Shown one piece after another: positions 6,715 to 7,637 of a stretch of 7,637 bases of DNA (positions within the stretch are counted from its first letter, which is position 1; each line of letters begins with the position of its first letter). Under the pieces are notes generated by a model, which was not told where the DNA came from, did not search any database, and worked only from the letters and a program-made list of their open reading frames with translations. The stretch comes from an uncultured Gammaproteobacteria bacterium (lineage in GTDB: Bacteria; Pseudomonadota; Gammaproteobacteria; GCA-001735895). The DNA lies in the NCBI GenBank assembly GCA_937980285.1, contig CALJQI010000102.1, forward strand, positions 1 to 7,637, given 5' to 3'. Both the position numbers and the translations under genes were made by a program.

Positions 6715-7637
6715 CGGCCGGCGGTCTTGTGGATATGCTTCATCACACGGTCGGCCATCGAGAAACCGCTCAACACCGCGCCTTCGATGCGCGGCGCGGT
6801 GCACCAGTCGCCGCAGGCGCCGATGGCCTTCGATTCGACGAACAAAGAATCCTCGTCGATCGGATTTATCGGCTGTGCGTGCTTCCAGCAGTGCACCGAA
6901 GCCGACGCCGGCTTGTGCGGCGACAGGTCAGTGGCTTCCCAGAACGCATCGAGCAAGGCGTGCATCACCCGCCCGCGAAAACTCGCGGCGTACTGTTGCG
7001 ACCATTCGGGCGAGGCGTGCAGCACCCAGCAATCGGCGCCATTTTCGGGCTGCGCGAACTGGTAACGGGAAATCCATGAAAGCGGCGAATCGAGCACGAA
7101 GGCGGCGTCATAGGGAATAGACAGCCGCTGATCGAAGGCCAGCATACCGCTCCAGCAGGCCGTCATATCGACCGCTTCGGCCTGTTTGCCGAGTTCGGGA
7201 ACCGATCGGCACAAATCGGATACCTGGTGCGCTGCGGTAGCGATGACGACGATATCGAAAGCGCCCTGGTAATCGCCGCGTTCATTGAACAGGCGCCAGC
7301 CGCCCTCCGGCTGTGGCTCCAGCTCCGAGATATTGGCCGAGGTCTTCAGGTCGCAGCGTTTTGCCAGGTTTTCGGCAACCATCTGCATTCGCGGCACGCC
7401 GACGAAACGCTGGGTAGCGAGGTCGCTATTGATGACCTGGCCTTTTTGCAGCTCGACGATCCAGCCATCCCAGGGACGCACGATGCCCTCGGTTTGCCAG
7501 GCCGAGACAATGTTCCAGAACAGCGGATTGTTTACCGTGAAATACTGCGCGCCGTGATTGAATTCGTACTCGCCGGCGCGAAAACGGCTTACCCGGCCAC
7601 CGGCAAAAACGCTTTTCTCGAAAATCCTGAGGTTCGG
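6711..7637 (-). CDS. Renalase-like FAD-dependent oxidoreductase (partial, N-terminus beyond right edge)
   Basis: The frame is open from the right edge to a TGA at 6713-6711, giving 308 visible residues. An in-frame GTG at 7481 is not the real start, because clear family sequence lies upstream of it. Visible residues 5-15 (IFEKSVFAGGR) correspond to the end of the first Rossmann beta-alpha-beta unit with its acidic residue and GGR motif, followed by FNHGAQYFT (26-34). The C-terminus has the second FAD-contact signature, CGDWCTAPRIEGA (275-287). These match the bacterial renalase-like/NAD(P)-binding amine oxidoreductase group (COG3380). Probably about 30 residues, including the GxGxxG dinucleotide loop, are missing beyond the edge. 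Human renalase oxidises off-pathway dihydro-NAD(P) isomers; whether this homologue does the same is inference. It shares an ATGA overlap with hslR, so it heads, or lies near the head of, the right-hand operon. Confidence 0.88.
   Translation of the reverse strand, partial: PNLRIFEKSVFAGGRVSRFRAGEYEFNHGAQYFTVNNPLFWNIVSAWQTEGIVRPWDGWIVELQKGQVINSDLATQRFVGVPRMQMVAENLAKRCDLKTSANISELEPQPEGGWRLFNERGDYQGAFDIVVIATAAHQVSDLCRSVPELGKQAEAVDMTACWSGMLAFDQRLSIPYDAAFVLDSPLSWISRYQFAQPENGADCWVLHASPEWSQQYAASFRGRVMHALLDAFWEATDLSPHKPASASVHCWKHAQPINPIDEDSLFVESKAIGACGDWCTAPRIEGAVLSGFSMADRVMKHIHKTAGR

Noticed and set aside
522..6722. The 9-mer AAGACCGCC just before both ATGA junctions (ends of the kinase and oxidoreductase genes)
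   Set aside because: Both genes simply end in Lys-Thr-Ala codons near the C-terminus; a shared 9-mer from three common codons is compatible with chance and has no ribosome-binding character.
6715..6804. 30-residue N-terminal extension of hslR
   Set aside because: The known Hsp15 N-terminus aligns at ATG 6714; the extension is an Arg-rich shadow of the oxidoreductase gene.
1..7637. CRISPR arrays, tRNA or rRNA genes, insertion sequences, phage genes
   Set aside because: I saw no regularly spaced repeats, cloverleaf-like segments, transposase motifs or terminal inverted repeats; almost the whole window is accounted for by five ordinary coding genes on one strand.

Overview
The window reads as a piece of a proteobacterial, most likely gammaproteobacterial, chromosome. 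The composition is moderately GC-rich by eye, genes are tightly packed, and there is a recognisable Hsp15 (hslR) gene, a family found mainly in proteobacteria. No species can be named from the sequence. All five genes supported here lie on the minus strand, so transcription runs from the right edge to the left. No RNA gene, mobile element or CRISPR array was seen.

Right-hand block (about 5987-7637): a partial renalase-like FAD-dependent oxidoreductase, whose N-terminus lies beyond the right edge, is followed by hslR and a small gamma-glutamylcyclotransferase-like gene. Each junction is a 4-base start/stop overlap (ATGA, then GTGA), so the three are almost certainly cotranscribed and translationally coupled. 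The block looks like a small redox/stress housekeeping operon.

A spacer of about 333 bases (5654-5986) holds no convincing gene. It contains a 7-bp hairpin, a possible extended -10 element and a few GTCAA/TTGAC repeats. It probably carries the promoter of the next block.

Left-hand block (1-5653): one very large soluble signalling protein of about 1711 residues with the order PAS-PAS-HisKA-HATPase-REC-REC-HPt-REC-PAS-GGDEF-EAL. It is followed, again through an ATGA overlap, by an HDOD-domain protein that runs off the left edge. The large protein carries every station of a His-Asp-His-Asp phosphorelay and, on the same chain, a diguanylate cyclase and a c-di-GMP phosphodiesterase whose key residues look intact. 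This self-contained signal-to-second-messenger protein, coupled to an HDOD protein, is the most interesting item in the window. Its individual domains are all known families; what stands out is the fusion and the gene pairing.
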